From Paraburkholderia sp. PREW-6R (GTDB taxonomy: Bacteria > Pseudomonadota > Gammaproteobacteria > Burkholderiales > Burkholderiaceae): a DNA stretch of 64,000 nt. The first letter of the stretch is position 1. Every line of letters starts with the position of its first letter. The stretch covers positions 2,604,001 to 2,668,000 of the forward strand of contig NZ_CP155073.1 in assembly GCF_039621805.1 (NCBI RefSeq), given 5' to 3'. The translations under genes and the position numbers were made by a program. Below, one piece after another: positions 36,220 to 47,206 of this stretch. Under the pieces are notes generated by a model. It saw only the letters and a program-made list of their open reading frames with translations. It was not told the origin of the DNA and did not search any database.

Positions 36220-37215
36220 GTGAGAGTCTTCCGCGGTCTTCCCAATGCCGAGAGCCGTGCGCCCTGCGCACTGACCATCGGCAACTTCGACGGTGTCCAT
36301 CGCGGCCATCAGGCATTGCTCGCGCACGTGCGCGCAGCGGCCGACGCGCGCGGGCTGCCCGTCTGCGTGATGACCTTCGAGCCGCACCCGCGCGAGTTCT
36401 TCAATCTCGCCGGCGCGCCGCCGCGCATCGCCATGCTGCGCGACAAGCTGGAAGCGCTGCGTACCAACGGCGTGGATCGCGTGGTGGTCGAGCATTTCAA
36501 CCACACGTTCGCCAGCCAGTCACCGGACACGTTCGTCGAGAACATCATCGTCAACGGGCTGCATGCGCGCTGGGTCATGATCGGCGACGACTTCCGCTAT
36601 GGCGCGAAACGCGCGGGCGACTTCGCGTCGCTGCAGGCGGCCGGCGAACAGTACGAATTCGAAGTCGAGCAGATGGCCACGGTCGCCGATCCGTCGGGCG
36701 CGCGTATTTCGAGCTCCGGCGTGCGCGCCGCGCTCGTGGCGGGCGACCTCGACTCGGCGCGCGCCGCGCTGGGCCGCGACTATCTGATCAGCGGTCACGT
36801 CGTTCACGGCATGAAGCTCGGCCGCGACCTCGGTTTCCCCACGCTGAACCTGACCATCGCGCACAAGCGCCCGGCGCTGTCGGGCATTTTCGTCGTGCGC
36901 GTGCATGGCGTGGCGGACGAACCCCTGGCGGGCGTCGCGAGCCTCGGGCTGCGTCCCACGGTCGACGACTCCGGCCGCGTGCTGCTCGAAGTGCACCTGC
37001 TGGACTGGCACGGCGACGCTTATGGCAAACTCGTGCGCGTCGAATTTCTCAAGAAGCTGCGCGACGAGGAGAAATACGTCGACCTCGAAACGCTGACGGC
37101 TGCCATCAGAAACGACGTCGCCAACGCCCGCGCATGGTTTGCGGCCGCTGGCGCCGGCACGTCTGGCAGTCGTTCCACGGGCTTCGCGACTTCGGCTACG
37201 GACCGAATTAGGTAG
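36220..37215 (+). CDS. ribF: bifunctional riboflavin kinase / FAD synthetase
   Basis: A 331-residue enzyme that makes FMN from riboflavin and FAD from FMN. The N-terminal nucleotidylyltransferase domain has TIGNFDGVHRGHQALL and ISSSGVR; the C-terminal flavokinase domain has GHVVHGMKLGRDLGFPTLNL and PLAGVASLGLRPTV. I chose the GTG at 36220 because conserved sequence begins with VFRGLP; there is no ATG in a suitable place, and the frame upstream runs antisense through purN. The last about 25 residues are a low-complexity tail. Confidence 0.95.
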   Translation: MRVFRGLPNAESRAPCALTIGNFDGVHRGHQALLAHVRAAADARGLPVCVMTFEPHPREFFNLAGAPPRIAMLRDKLEALRTNGVDRVVVEHFNHTFASQSPDTFVENIIVNGLHARWVMIGDDFRYGAKRAGDFASLQAAGEQYEFEVEQMATVADPSGARISSSGVRAALVAGDLDSARAALGRDYLISGHVVHGMKLGRDLGFPTLNLTIAHKRPALSGIFVVRVHGVADEPLAGVASLGLRPTVDDSGRVLLEVHLLDWHGDAYGKLVRVEFLKKLRDEEKYVDLETLTAAIRNDVANARAWFAAAGAGTSGSRSTGFATSATDRIR

Positions 37216-37389
37216 CCGCCGCGGACCGAGCGCGCCAGATCGAGTCAGGCGCGGCATGGTCCGTCGCTGTGCGCATCGAAAGGCGTGCGTGAATCACGCG
37301 TCACACCTGCCGGGCGCGCCCCACGCCCTCGCGCATTACGCGCAACCCGCGCCCCGCTGCGCTTAGAAAGAATTCACCGCGATCTCACC

Positions 37390-40227
37390 ATGAGCAACAA
37401 GAAAGCCGATTCGAAACCGCAGTCACGTTACCCGGTCAACCTGCTCGACACGCCGTTCCCCATGCGCGGCGACCTGCCCAAACGCGAGCCGCAATGGGTC
37501 AAGGAATGGCAGGAACACAAGATCTACGAGAAGATTCGCGCCGCTTCGAAAGGCCGCAAGAAGTTCATCCTGCACGACGGGCCGCCGTATGCGAACGGCG
37601 ACATCCACCTCGGCCATGCGGTCAACAAGATCCTGAAGGACATGATCGTCAAGGCGCGCAACCTGGCGGGCTTCGACGCGGTCTATGTGCCCGGCTGGGA
37701 TTGCCATGGCATGCCGATCGAAATCCAGATCGAAAAGCAGTTCGGCAAATCGCTGCCCGCCACGGAAGTCATGCAGAAGGCACGCGCCTACGCGACCGAA
37801 CAGATCGAGAAGCAGAAGGTCGGCTTCCGCCGTCTGGGCGTGCTTGGCGACTGGGACAATCCGTACAAGACCATGAACTTCGTGAACGAAGCCGGCGAAA
37901 TCCGCGCGCTCGCGAAGATCATGGAGAAAGGCTACGTGTTTCGTGGTCTGAAGCCGGTCAACTGGTGTTTCGATTGCGGCTCGGCGCTTGCCGAAGCGGA
38001 AGTCGAATACAAGGACAAGACCGATCCGACCATCGACGTGCTGTTCAGCTTCGCGGAACCGGACAGGACGGCGCAGGCGTTCGGCCTCGACAGGCTGCCG
38101 CGCAACGAAGGCGGCATCGTGATCTGGACCACGACGCCGTGGACCATCCCGGCCAACCAGGCGTTGAATCTGCACCCGGAAATCGTCTACGCGCTCGTCG
38201 ATACGCCGCGCGGCCTGCTGATTCTCGCCGAGGAACGCGTTGAGGCGTGCCTCAAGCAGTACGGTCTGGACGGCACGGTAATCGCCACCACGCCGGGCGC
38301 AAAGCTCATCGAACTGCGCTTCAATCATCCGCTCGCGTCGGCGCATCCGTCGTACAAGCGCACGGCGCCGGTTTATCTCGGCGACTACGTGACGACCGAA
38401 ACCGGCACGGGCGTCGTGCACTCGTCGCCGGCGTACGGTGTGGAAGACTTCGTGTCGTGCAAGGCGCATGGCATGTCGGACTCCGACATCATCAACCCGG
38501 TGATGGGCGACGGCCGTTACATCGAATCGCTCGCGCTATTCGGCGGGCTGTCGATCTGGGCGGCCAATCCGCAGATCGTCGAGGCATTGCAGAACGCCGG
38601 CACGCTGATGCGCACCGAGAAGTACACGCACAGCTACATGCACTGCTGGCGTCACAAGACACCGATCATCTACCGCGCCACCTCGCAGTGGTTCGCCGGC
38701 ATGGACGTGACGCCGAAGGACACCGACAAGACGCTGCGCGAAACCGCGCTCGAAGGCATCGAGAACACGGCGTTTTATCCGTCGTGGGGCAAGCAGCGTC
38801 TGTTCAGCATGATCGCGAATCGCCCGGACTGGACGCTGTCGCGCCAGCGCCAATGGGGCGTGCCGATGGCATTCTTCGTCCACAAGGAAACGGGCGAGCT
38901 GCACCCGCGCACGCTGGAGTTGCTCGAAGAGGTCGCGCAGCGGGTCGAGAAGGCCGGCATCGAGGCATGGCAGTCGCTCGATCCGCGTGAACTGCTCGGC
39001 GACGACGCCAACCTGTACGAAAAGAATCGCGACACGCTGGACGTCTGGTTCGATTCAGGCACGACGCACTGGCACGTGCTGCGCGGCTCGCACAAGGACG
39101 AACTGCAATTCCCGGCCGACCTGTACCTCGAAGGCTCGGACCAGCATCGCGGCTGGTTCCACTCGTCGCTGCTGACGGCTTCCATGCTCGACGGCCGTCC
39201 GCCGTACAACGCGCTGCTCACGCACGGCTTCACCGTGGACGGCGAAGGCCGCAAGATGAGCAAGTCGCTCGGCAACGGGATCGACCCGCATGAAGTGGCC
39301 AACCGCCTTGGCGCGGAGATCATCCGCCTGTGGATCGCATCGACCGACTACTCGGGCGAACTCGCCATCTCGGAAGAAATCCTGAAGCGCGTGACGGAAG
39401 GCTACCGCCGTATCCGCAACACGCTGCGCTTCCTGCTCGCGAATCTGTCCGACTTCGAGTTCGACCAGCACGCGCGCCCGGTCGAGGACTGGATGGAGAT
39501 CGACCGCTATGCGGTCGCGCTGTCGGCGAATCTGCAGAACGACATCCTCTCGCACTACGACAAATACGAGTTCCACCCGGTCGTCGCCAAACTGCAGACG
39601 TTCTGCTCGGAAGACCTGGGCGGCTTTTATCTCGACGTGCTGAAGGACCGCCTGTACACCACGGCGGCAGATTCCGTCGCGCGCCGTTCGGCGCAAACCG
39701 CGCTGTATCACATCGCAAACGGCCTGCTGCGCGTGATGGCGCCGTTCCTCTCGTTCACCGCGGAGGAAGCGTGGAAGGTGTTCCATCCGAATAGCGACAC
39801 GATCTTTACCGAGACGTATCACGCGTATCCGCAAGTGGCGGACGCGGGCAAGCTGCTGGACAAGTGGACGCTGCTGCGCGCCGTGCGCAGCGACGTCACG
39901 AAGGCGCTGGAAGAAGCGCGCGTGGCGAATCTGATCGGTTCGTCGCTGCAGGCGGAAGTCGAAATCCGCGCGAGCGGCGTGCGTTACGACGTTCTGGCGA
40001 GCCTTGGCAACGACCTCAAGTTCGTGCTGATCACGTCCGCGGCAACGGTGGTAAGGGTCGATAGCGAGGCGGAAGAAGGTGTCGAAGTGATCGCGTCGAA
40101 GTATCTGAAATGCGAGCGCTGCTGGCACTACCAGGCGGACGTCGGCACGAATCCGGAACATCCCACGCTGTGTGGCCGCTGCTTCAGTAATCTGTTTGGC
40201 AACGGTGAAACAAGGAGCGCGGCATAA
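37390..40227 (+). CDS. ileS: isoleucyl-tRNA synthetase
   Basis: A 945-residue class Ia synthetase. The HIGH motif is HLGH at 73-76 and KMSKS is at 622-626. The CP1 editing domain ([14 protein letters not shown]) and a C-terminal zinc finger with CERCWHY and LCGRCFSNL are present, so this is the bacterial zinc-bearing IleS1 type. ATG 37390 starts close to the conserved core; an upstream extension to 37285 is not family-like. The stop overlaps the lspA start by one base. Confidence 0.98.
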   Translation: MSNKKADSKPQSRYPVNLLDTPFPMRGDLPKREPQWVKEWQEHKIYEKIRAASKGRKKFILHDGPPYANGDIHLGHAVNKILKDMIVKARNLAGFDAVYVPGWDCHGMPIEIQIEKQFGKSLPATEVMQKARAYATEQIEKQKVGFRRLGVLGDWDNPYKTMNFVNEAGEIRALAKIMEKGYVFRGLKPVNWCFDCGSALAEAEVEYKDKTDPTIDVLFSFAEPDRTAQAFGLDRLPRNEGGIVIWTTTPWTIPANQALNLHPEIVYALVDTPRGLLILAEERVEACLKQYGLDGTVIATTPGAKLIELRFNHPLASAHPSYKRTAPVYLGDYVTTETGTGVVHSSPAYGVEDFVSCKAHGMSDSDIINPVMGDGRYIESLALFGGLSIWAANPQIVEALQNAGTLMRTEKYTHSYMHCWRHKTPIIYRATSQWFAGMDVTPKDTDKTLRETALEGIENTAFYPSWGKQRLFSMIANRPDWTLSRQRQWGVPMAFFVHKETGELHPRTLELLEEVAQRVEKAGIEAWQSLDPRELLGDDANLYEKNRDTLDVWFDSGTTHWHVLRGSHKDELQFPADLYLEGSDQHRGWFHSSLLTASMLDGRPPYNALLTHGFTVDGEGRKMSKSLGNGIDPHEVANRLGAEIIRLWIASTDYSGELAISEEILKRVTEGYRRIRNTLRFLLANLSDFEFDQHARPVEDWMEIDRYAVALSANLQNDILSHYDKYEFHPVVAKLQTFCSEDLGGFYLDVLKDRLYTTAADSVARRSAQTALYHIANGLLRVMAPFLSFTAEEAWKVFHPNSDTIFTETYHAYPQVADAGKLLDKWTLLRAVRSDVTKALEEARVANLIGSSLQAEVEIRASGVRYDVLASLGNDLKFVLITSAATVVRVDSEAEEGVEVIASKYLKCERCWHYQADVGTNPEHPTLCGRCFSNLFGNGETRSAA

Positions 40228-40736
40228 TGGCAAGGTCCATGTCGAAGACATCGTCGGCAGCAGGCGGTTCGCTGGCGCCCTGGCTGGGCGTGGCGCTGAT
40301 CGTCATCCTGTTCGATCAGCTGACGAAAATCGCGGTTCAGAAGGTGTTTGCGTATGGCGTTGCGCACGAGGTCGCGCCGTTCTTCAATCTGATTCTCGTG
40401 TACAACCGCGGCGCGGCGTTCAGCTTTCTCGCCATGGCCGGCGGCTGGCAACGCTGGGCGTTCACCGCGCTCGGCGTGGTTGCGGCGCTCGTCATCTGCT
40501 ATCTGCTCAAGCGCCACGGTGGACAGAAAATGTTCTGCACGGCGCTCTCGCTGATTCTTGGCGGCGCGCTCGGCAATGTGATCGATCGGCTCGCATACGG
40601 TCACGTGATCGACTTTCTCGATTTCCACGTGCGTACCTGGCACTGGCCGGCGTTCAATCTCGCCGACAGCGCGATCACCGTCGGCGCGATCCTGCTCGTA
40701 CTCGACGAGTTGCGGCGCGTACGCGGCTCGAAGTAA
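40227..40736 (+). CDS. lspA: lipoprotein signal peptidase
   Basis: A 169-residue inner-membrane aspartyl protease (signal peptidase II) that cleaves prolipoprotein signal peptides. Four membrane helices are visible. The catalytic aspartates lie in [18 protein letters not shown] and FNLADSAI, and [11 protein letters not shown] is the second conserved box. The about 15-residue polar N-terminus is longer than in E. coli. It is coupled to ileS (TAATG), the common ileS-lspA pair. Confidence 0.97.
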   Translation: MARSMSKTSSAAGGSLAPWLGVALIVILFDQLTKIAVQKVFAYGVAHEVAPFFNLILVYNRGAAFSFLAMAGGWQRWAFTALGVVAALVICYLLKRHGGQKMFCTALSLILGGALGNVIDRLAYGHVIDFLDFHVRTWHWPAFNLADSAITVGAILLVLDELRRVRGSK

Positions 40737-40879
40737 CGGCGCGCCCGTCTGGCCCGGCATTGAGCTGGCCTGATGCATGAGAACCCCGAACGCACATCGC
40801 AGGTTCTCGTGCGCGATTCGACGGCACCGCGGTGGCGCGATGCTGCCGCCCGCCACCACGCTTTTGTCGGAGGCTTTCG

Positions 40880-42094
40880 TTGGCAACCGCAGAACTCGCA
40901 GGGAAACATCTCGTCCTCGGCATGACCGGCGGGATCGCCTGCTACAAGATCGCCGAACTCACGCGTCTGCTCACTAAAGCAGGCGCCACCGTGCAGGTCG
41001 TGATGACCGAAGCGGCCACGCAGTTCATCACACCCGTCACGATGCAGGCGCTGTCGGGCCGTCCTGTGTACACGAGCCAATGGGACGGACGGGTGCCGAA
41101 CAACATGGCGCACATCGACCTGTCGCGTGAAGCCGACGCGATTGTCGTCGCGCCCGCCTCCACCGACTTCCTCGCCAAACTCGCGCACGGCATGGCGGAC
41201 GATTTGCTGTCCACGTTATGCGTCGCGCGTGATTGCCCGTTGCTCGTCGTCCCGGCAATGAACCGCCAGATGTGGCAAAACCCGGCGACCCAGCGCAATG
41301 TCGCGCAGGTGCGCGCGGACGGCATCGAAGTGCTCGGTCCTGATTCGGGCCCGCAAGCGTGCGGCGAAATCGGCGACGGCCGCATGCTCGAGGCCGCCGC
41401 GACCTACGAGGCGATCGCGTCATTCTTCGCGCCGAAAATCCTCGCCGGCAAGCGTGTCCTGCTGACGGCCGGTCCGACTTTCGAACCGCTCGACCCGGTG
41501 CGCGGCATCACCAATCGCTCGAGCGGCAAGATGGGCTTTGCACTGGCGCGCGCGGCGCAGCAGGCCGGCGCGGAAGTGCATCTGGTCGCGGGCCCCGTGG
41601 CTCTGGAAACGCCGTGGGGCGTATTTCGCGAAGACGTGCAAACGGCGCAGCAGATGCACGACACGGTCATGCGCGCGGTCGCCGACGCCGATATTTTCAT
41701 CGGCGTGGCCGCTGTCGCCGACTGGCGCGTCGATCACGCGAGCGAGCACAAAATCAAGAAGAGCGCCGATCGTGCGCTGCCGACTTTCACATTCGTCGAG
41801 AATCCAGACATTCTGGCATCGGTCGCGAAGCTGGCGCATCCGCCCTTCGCGGTCGGTTTCGCGGCCGAAAGCGGCGACCTCGAACTGCATGGCGAGGACA
41901 AGCGCGCGCGCAAGAACGTACCCCTTCTGATTGGCAATCTCGGTCCGCTGACCTTCGGTCTCGACGACAACGAAGTGATTCTTTTCGAAGCATCAGGTGC
42001 CACGAAACTGCCGCGCGCGGACAAGCAGACGCTCGCACGCTCGCTGATCGCGGAAATCGCTAAACGTCTGCCTGATACAAGTCTGATTCGCTAG
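40880..42094 (+). CDS. coaBC: phosphopantothenoylcysteine decarboxylase / phosphopantothenate-cysteine ligase
   Basis: A 404-residue bifunctional enzyme of coenzyme A synthesis. The N-terminal CoaC flavoprotein domain has GMTGGIACYKIAEL, catalytic His in NMAHIDLSREAD and PAMNRQMWQNP. The C-terminal CoaB domain has LTAGPTFEPLDPVRGITNRSSGKMG and FAAESGD. I chose a TTG start at 40880: GGAGG lies seven bases upstream and conserved sequence begins about eight residues later. An ATG at 40832 would add 16 Arg/Cys-rich residues unlike the family. Confidence 0.95.
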   Translation: MATAELAGKHLVLGMTGGIACYKIAELTRLLTKAGATVQVVMTEAATQFITPVTMQALSGRPVYTSQWDGRVPNNMAHIDLSREADAIVVAPASTDFLAKLAHGMADDLLSTLCVARDCPLLVVPAMNRQMWQNPATQRNVAQVRADGIEVLGPDSGPQACGEIGDGRMLEAAATYEAIASFFAPKILAGKRVLLTAGPTFEPLDPVRGITNRSSGKMGFALARAAQQAGAEVHLVAGPVALETPWGVFREDVQTAQQMHDTVMRAVADADIFIGVAAVADWRVDHASEHKIKKSADRALPTFTFVENPDILASVAKLAHPPFAVGFAAESGDLELHGEDKRARKNVPLLIGNLGPLTFGLDDNEVILFEASGATKLPRADKQTLARSLIAEIAKRLPDTSLIR

Positions 42095-42166
42095 GCACGG
42101 CAGCGCGTTCGCGCTGTGACGCAGGCGAGCGTGCTGGCAAATGGAATCATCTGGAGACGATCTGTC

Positions 42167-43186
42167 ATGACGCTACTGTCCGTTCTCGATCAAACGCCCG
42201 TCATTTCCGGGCACTCGGTGGCGGACGCGCTTGCCGCCACGATCGAACTTGCGCAACTCGCCGACGATCTCGGCTACACGCGTTACTGGTGTGCCGAGCA
42301 TCACGGTCTGCGCGGCGTGTCGAACCCTTGCCCTGAAGTGCTGCTGGCGCGCCTCGGCAGCGTGACGAAGCGCATTCGGCTCGGCTCCGGCGGCGTGATG
42401 CTGCCGTATTACAGCCCGTTCAAAGTGGCCGAGCAATTCATGATGCTCGAGGCGCTGTTTCCGAACCGAATCGATCTCGGCGTGGGGCGCGCACCCGGCG
42501 GCGATATGCGCACCGCGCAAGCAGTCGCGGCGGGCGACTACAACCGTGGCGACATCTTCCCGCAGCAGGTGGCCGATCTGCTCGGTCTGATGCACAACAC
42601 GCTGCCCGACGATCACGTTGCGAAAGGCGTGCTGCTCCAGCCTCAAGTCGCGACACGTCCGCAGTTATGGATGCTCGGATCGAGCGAGTTCGGCGGTTTG
42701 CTGGCTGCGCAATTGGGCATCCGTTTCGCGTTTGCGCACTTCATCAATGCGCATTTTGGGCATCAGGTCGCGCACGCGTACCGCGACCGCTTCAAGCCCA
42801 GTCTGGAAGCGCAGCAACCTTATCTGGCGGCCGCCGTGTTCGTGATCTGCGCGGACACGCAGGAGGAAGCGTCCAACCTCGAAAAGGCCGTCGACCTTCG
42901 TCGCGTGCAAATGGCGTACGGCCTGAACGAGTTGATTCCGTCTGTCGAGGAGGGCGTCGCGCAGGAGTATGGCGAACGCGAACGTCTCGTGATCGACCGC
43001 GAAAAACCGCGCAGCATTATCGGCACGCCGGAGGTGGTGACCGAGCGCCTCCACGCGCTGCAGGAACGATTCCAGGCCGACGAACTGATCGTGCTGACCG
43101 TAGCGGGCAGTTACCAGGCCCGCTTGCGCTCTTATGAACTTCTCGCCGACGCGTTCCAGTTGGAACGCGCGGCTTCCACTTCCTGA
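42167..43186 (+). CDS. LLM-class flavin-dependent oxidoreductase
   Basis: A 339-residue luciferase-like TIM-barrel protein. It starts [14 protein letters not shown], the MsnO8/YhbW subgroup opening, and continues with [27 protein letters not shown] and [13 protein letters not shown], which shape the FMN site. The physiological substrate is unknown. It lies between coaBC and dut in the same direction; the spacing to both is short enough for read-through. GGAG is 12 bases before the ATG. An upstream GTG at 42116 is less likely. Confidence 0.87.
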   Translation: MTLLSVLDQTPVISGHSVADALAATIELAQLADDLGYTRYWCAEHHGLRGVSNPCPEVLLARLGSVTKRIRLGSGGVMLPYYSPFKVAEQFMMLEALFPNRIDLGVGRAPGGDMRTAQAVAAGDYNRGDIFPQQVADLLGLMHNTLPDDHVAKGVLLQPQVATRPQLWMLGSSEFGGLLAAQLGIRFAFAHFINAHFGHQVAHAYRDRFKPSLEAQQPYLAAAVFVICADTQEEASNLEKAVDLRRVQMAYGLNELIPSVEEGVAQEYGERERLVIDREKPRSIIGTPEVVTERLHALQERFQADELIVLTVAGSYQARLRSYELLADAFQLERAASTS

Positions 43187-43199
43187 ACTGTCCACCTGC

Positions 43200-43646
43200 A
43201 TGAAACTCGACCTGAAGATTCTCGACGCGCGCATGCGCGACCAGCTTCCCGCCTACGCCACGACGGGTAGCGCCGGACTCGATCTGCGCGCATGTCTCGA
43301 CGAACCGCTGACGTTAAAACCCGGCGAAACCGCGCTGGTGCCCACCGGCCTCGCGATCCATGTCGGCGATCCTGGCTATGCGGCGCTGATTCTGCCGCGC
43401 TCGGGTCTGGGCCACAAACACGGGATCGTGCTGGGCAATCTCGTCGGGTTGATCGATTCGGATTACCAGGGCCAGCTCATGATCTCGACGTGGAACCGCG
43501 GCGAGACCACGTTCGTATTGAACCCGATGGAACGCCTCGCGCAACTGGTCATCGTGCCGGTCGTGCAAGCAGAGTTCAATATCGTCGACGACTTCGACAC
43601 CAGCGCCCGCGGGGCCGGCGGTTTCGGCAGCACAGGCAAGCACTGA
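43200..43646 (+). CDS. dut: dUTP diphosphatase
   Basis: A 148-residue trimeric dUTPase that removes dUTP and supplies dUMP. All five motifs are present: motif 1 [10 protein letters not shown], motif 2 LPRSGLG, motif 3 [14 protein letters not shown] with the catalytic Asp, motif 4 [10 protein letters not shown] and motif 5 [10 protein letters not shown] at the C-terminus. The start 13 bases after the preceding gene suggests one transcript with coaBC. A strong terminator follows. Confidence 0.98.
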   Translation: MKLDLKILDARMRDQLPAYATTGSAGLDLRACLDEPLTLKPGETALVPTGLAIHVGDPGYAALILPRSGLGHKHGIVLGNLVGLIDSDYQGQLMISTWNRGETTFVLNPMERLAQLVIVPVVQAEFNIVDDFDTSARGAGGFGSTGKH

Positions 43647-43674
43647 GCTTTTCGCTGCATCAGCAACGGTGCAC

Positions 43675-43713
43675 AAAAAAACGGCGCGGGGTATAAGCCC
43701 CGCGCCGTTTTTG
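43675..43713. terminator. bidirectional terminator between dut and clpA
   Basis: An 11-bp perfect stem, ACGGCGCGGGG with CCCCGCGCCGT, around TATAAG, flanked by A7 and T5. Confidence 0.93.
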
Positions 43714-43746
43714 TCTTCGGCAACCTGCTGGCCGTGACGCTGCTAG

Positions 43747-46047
43747 TTACTCGACTTCGACCGCTTCCGGATTCGGATTGCGCGGCGGCGCCGAGTTTTC
43801 GTCGAACGTCAGCTGGACCTTGTCTTCCGCATCCACGTCCACCGTTACACGACCGCCGTTCATCAGCTTGCCGAACAGCAGTTCGTCGGCCAGCGCACGA
43901 CGGATCGTGTCCTGGATCAGACGCTGCATTGGCCGCGCGCCCATCAGCGGATCGAAACCGTGCTTCGCGAGATGCTTGCGCAGCGCGTCGGTGAAGAGTG
44001 CATCGACCTTCTTCTCATGCAACTGATCTTCCAGCTGCATCAGGAACTTGTCGACCACGCGCATGATGATTTCTTCATCGAGCGAGCGGAAGCTGATCAC
44101 CGCGTCCAGACGGTTGCGGAACTCCGGCGTGAACATGCGCTTGATGTCGACCATCTCGTCGCCGGTCTCCCGACGATTCGTGAAGCCGATCACCGACTTG
44201 CCCATCGCCTCAGCGCCCGCGTTCGTCGTCATGATGATGATGACGTTGCGGAAATCCGCCTTGCGGCCGTTGTTATCCGTCAGCGTGCCGTGATCCATGA
44301 CCTGCAGCAGCACGTTGTAGATGTCCGGATGCGCCTTCTCGATTTCGTCGAGCAACAGCACGCAGTGCGGCTTCTTCGTGACAGCTTCGGTCAGCAAACC
44401 GCCCTGGTCGAAACCCACGTAGCCCGGCGGCGCGCCGATCAACCGGCTCACCGCGTGACGCTCCATGTATTCCGACATGTCGAAGCGGATCAGCTCGATA
44501 CCCAGCGTGAACGCCAGTTGCTTCGCCACTTCGGTCTTGCCGACGCCCGTCGGGCCGGAGAACAGGAATGCGCCAATCGGCTTGTCCAGCTTGCCGAGGC
44601 CCGCACGCGCCATCTTGATCGACGCCGACAGCGCATCGATGGCCGGGTCTTGCCCGAACACCACGCTCTTCAGATCGCGATCCAGCGTTTGCAGCTTGCT
44701 GCGATCGTCTTGCGACACGCTTTGAGCTGGGACGCGCGCGATTTTCGAGATGATTTCCTCGATTTCGTTCTTGCCGATGGTCTTCTTCTGCTTCGACTTC
44801 GGCAGGATCCGTTGTGCCGCGCCCGCTTCGTCAATCACGTCGATCGCCTTGTCCGGCAGATGACGATCGGTGATGAAGCGTGCGGACAACTCAGCCGCCG
44901 CCGACAGCGCGCCCGACGAGTACTTCACGCCGTGGTGCTCTTCGAAACGCGACTTCAGGCCGCGCAGAATCGCCACTGTCTGCTCGACGCTCGGCTCGGT
45001 CACGTCGACCTTCTGGAAACGGCGCGACAATGCCGCGTCTTTTTCGAAGATGCCGCGGTATTCCGTGAACGTGGTCGCGCCGATACACTTGAGCGTGCCC
45101 GACGACAAAGCCGGCTTCAGCAGATTCGACGCGTCCAGCGTACCGCCCGATGCGGCGCCCGCGCCAATCAGCGTATGAATTTCGTCGATGAACAGAATGG
45201 CGTGCGGACGCTCCTTCAACTCCTTCAGGACCGTTTTCAGACGCTGTTCGAAATCACCGCGATACTTGGTGCCGGCGAGCAGCGCGCCCATGTCGAGCGA
45301 ATACACCTGCGCATCCGCCAGAATGTCCGGCACTTCGCCGCGCGTGATCCGCCACGCCAGCCCTTCAGCGATCGCCGTTTTGCCGACGCCCGCCTCACCC
45401 ACCAGCAGCGGGTTGTTCTTGCGGCGACGGCACAGCACCTGGACCACGCGTTCGACTTCCGACTCGCGCCCGATCAACGGGTCGATGCGGCCGTCTTTCG
45501 CCATCTGGTTCAGATTCTGCGTGAACTGCGCGAGCGGCGTTTCCTTCTGCGCAGCGGCTTCGTCCGACTCGGCATTCGAATCGCTCGCTTTCGCGGCGTC
45601 CGTGCTGCTCGTCTTGGCGATGCCGTGCGAGATGAAATTGACCACGTCCAGACGCGTCACGCCCTGCTGTTGCAGGTAGTACACCGCGTGCGAATCCTTT
45701 TCGCCGAAGATCGCGACCAGCACATTCGCGCCTGTCACTTCCTTCTTGCCATTCGAGGTGGACTGCACATGCATGATGGCGCGCTGGATCACACGCTGGA
45801 AACCCAGCGTGGGCTGCGTGTCGACGTCATCCGTGCCAGGCACGGTTGGCGTGTTGTCATGAATGAAGTTGCGCAGGTTCTGGCGCAGATCCTCGATATT
45901 GGCCGCGCATGCACGCAACACCTCGGCCGCCGTTGGGTTGTCCAACAGCGCCAGCAAAAGGTGCTCGACCGTTATGAACTCGTGCCGCGCCTGGCGTGCT
46001 TCCATGAACGCCATGTGCAGGCTGACTTCCAGTTCCTGGGCAATCAT
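43747..46047 (-). CDS. clpA: ATP-dependent Clp protease ATPase subunit ClpA
   Basis: A 766-residue AAA+ unfoldase that feeds substrates to ClpP. An N-domain (residues 1-145) binds ClpS. D1 has Walker A GEAGVGKT and D2 has [15 protein letters not shown]. An IGF-type ClpP-binding loop is seen in [10 protein letters not shown], and there is no ClpB-type middle coiled coil. The C-terminal tail is acidic and Pro/Asn-rich. ATG 46047 overlaps the clpS stop by four bases (ATGA). Confidence 0.97.
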   Translation of the reverse strand: MIAQELEVSLHMAFMEARQARHEFITVEHLLLALLDNPTAAEVLRACAANIEDLRQNLRNFIHDNTPTVPGTDDVDTQPTLGFQRVIQRAIMHVQSTSNGKKEVTGANVLVAIFGEKDSHAVYYLQQQGVTRLDVVNFISHGIAKTSSTDAAKASDSNAESDEAAAQKETPLAQFTQNLNQMAKDGRIDPLIGRESEVERVVQVLCRRRKNNPLLVGEAGVGKTAIAEGLAWRITRGEVPDILADAQVYSLDMGALLAGTKYRGDFEQRLKTVLKELKERPHAILFIDEIHTLIGAGAASGGTLDASNLLKPALSSGTLKCIGATTFTEYRGIFEKDAALSRRFQKVDVTEPSVEQTVAILRGLKSRFEEHHGVKYSSGALSAAAELSARFITDRHLPDKAIDVIDEAGAAQRILPKSKQKKTIGKNEIEEIISKIARVPAQSVSQDDRSKLQTLDRDLKSVVFGQDPAIDALSASIKMARAGLGKLDKPIGAFLFSGPTGVGKTEVAKQLAFTLGIELIRFDMSEYMERHAVSRLIGAPPGYVGFDQGGLLTEAVTKKPHCVLLLDEIEKAHPDIYNVLLQVMDHGTLTDNNGRKADFRNVIIIMTTNAGAEAMGKSVIGFTNRRETGDEMVDIKRMFTPEFRNRLDAVISFRSLDEEIIMRVVDKFLMQLEDQLHEKKVDALFTDALRKHLAKHGFDPLMGARPMQRLIQDTIRRALADELLFGKLMNGGRVTVDVDAEDKVQLTFDENSAPPRNPNPEAVEVE

Positions 46048-46358
46048 GCTTCCTCCATCACACACTGCAGCGGATGCCCGGCCTGCCGTGCGTGGGTAAC
46101 GACTTGCTCGACTTTGGTCGACGCGATGTCCCGCGTATAGACCCCACAAACTCCCCTGCCCTCGCGATGCACCTTCAACATAACCTGTGTTGCGGTTTCA
46201 CGATCTTTATTGAAATACTCCTGCACGATCATCACGACAAATTCCATTGGCGTGAAGTCGTCATTCAGCAGCACCACCTTGTACATGGATGGCGGCTTGA
46301 GTTTTTTCTCCTGCCGCTCCAGTACGGTGCCGTCCTGCTTGTCCGGGATAATCGCCAT
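46044..46358 (-). CDS. clpS: ClpA adaptor protein ClpS
   Basis: A 104-residue adaptor that hands N-degron substrates to ClpA. The core has [17 protein letters not shown] with the N-degron-binding Asn-Asp-Asp and Met, and [25 protein letters not shown] short basic N-terminal extension ([11 protein letters not shown]) precedes the core, as expected. It is translationally coupled to clpA and divergent from cspA. Confidence 0.97.
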   Translation of the reverse strand: MAIIPDKQDGTVLERQEKKLKPPSMYKVVLLNDDFTPMEFVVMIVQEYFNKDRETATQVMLKVHREGRGVCGVYTRDIASTKVEQVVTHARQAGHPLQCVMEEA

Positions 46359-46736
46359 ACACCCATTCTAAACATCTAGGACAGGCCCGCAATCCTGTCA
46401 AAACCCGGCAAACCAGCCGGTGAGCCCGTTGGCGACCGCCAGATGGGGTGCTTTCCCCAACGCGTGCGCCCTTCGACGAGCCGATTGCGGAGCCGGCCCC
46501 TATCCATTTCTGCTTGCGGCCGTGTTGCACCGCAGTCGGATCGAGTATCGCATAACCTGCCGGAGCTAGCTGACAGCGCTGGCCGGACCAGCCGGCACCA
46601 TCGAACCGCTGAATAGCATGTGAGTCGATTATGCGTCTTTTCAAGACGCGCCGCTTGCGCCACCGCACACAAGAAAAGCGGTAAAAACCCTGGAAACCGC
46701 CTGTTTGCAGCGCCACAACGGCGTCTCAAAATTTTC
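46359..46736. other. non-coding stretch between clpS and the cspA promoter
   Basis: Nearly 380 bases with only shadow frames. It presumably includes the clpS promoter, which I could not place. No RNA gene or repeat was recognised. Confidence 0.55.
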
Positions 46737-46765
46737 TTGACAGTCGAATAAAGAGCACCAACAAT
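46737..46765 (+). promoter_or_regulatory. promoter of cspA
   Basis: A perfect TTGACA at 46737-46742, a 17-base spacer and AACAAT at 46760-46765 (4 of 6 matches). It predicts a leader of about 130 bases ahead of the cold-shock gene, a length typical of regulated csp mRNAs. Confidence 0.65.
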
Positions 46766-46904
46766 CAAGCTGGCACTTTTTTCACTGAGCCATAATTCGA
46801 AAAAATGCCGATGGTGAGCTTGTGAGGAGGGGGCGGCTGCAGCGCGCGGTCGTCGAGCTTTTCGAGGGCTCGTGGTAGTGATATGAGTTACAGGGGAAGT
46901 TGGA

Positions 46905-47111
46905 ATGGCAACTGGTACGGTCAAATGGTTCAATGACGCAAAAGGTTTCGGCTTCATCACGCCGGATGAAGGTGGCGAAGATCTGTTTGCCCACTTCTCG
47001 GCCATCCAGATGAATGGGTTCAAGACCCTGAAGGAAGGCCAGAAGGTGACCTTCGAGGTCGTGCAAGGCCCGAAAGGTAAGCAGGCATCGAACATCCAGG
47101 CACCGGCCTGA
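46905..47111 (+). CDS. cspA: cold-shock domain protein
   Basis: A 68-residue single cold-shock domain that binds single-stranded RNA and DNA. RNP1 is KGFGFITPD (about residues 13-21) and RNP2 is LFAHFS. The remainder, [20 protein letters not shown], is standard. It may be cold-induced or constitutive; the long leader is compatible with post-transcriptional control. AGGGGA precedes the ATG, and a terminator follows. Confidence 0.96.
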   Translation: MATGTVKWFNDAKGFGFITPDEGGEDLFAHFSAIQMNGFKTLKEGQKVTFEVVQGPKGKQASNIQAPA

Positions 47112-47133
47112 TTCAGTTCGATCCCGTCCTTTT

Positions 47134-47166
47134 GAAACCCGGCTTTTTGCCGGGTTTCTTTTTTGG
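47134..47166 (+). terminator. terminator of cspA
   Basis: GAAACCCGGC pairs with GCCGGGTTTC around five T and is followed by six T. Confidence 0.93.
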
Positions 47167-47206
47167 TGCGACGCTCTAATGAGATCGACGCAGCCAGATG
47201 TCTCAA

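Noticed and set aside
43960..46140. 726-codon + frame opposite clpA
   Set aside because: Antisense shadow; clpA has full AAA+ motifs on the - strand.
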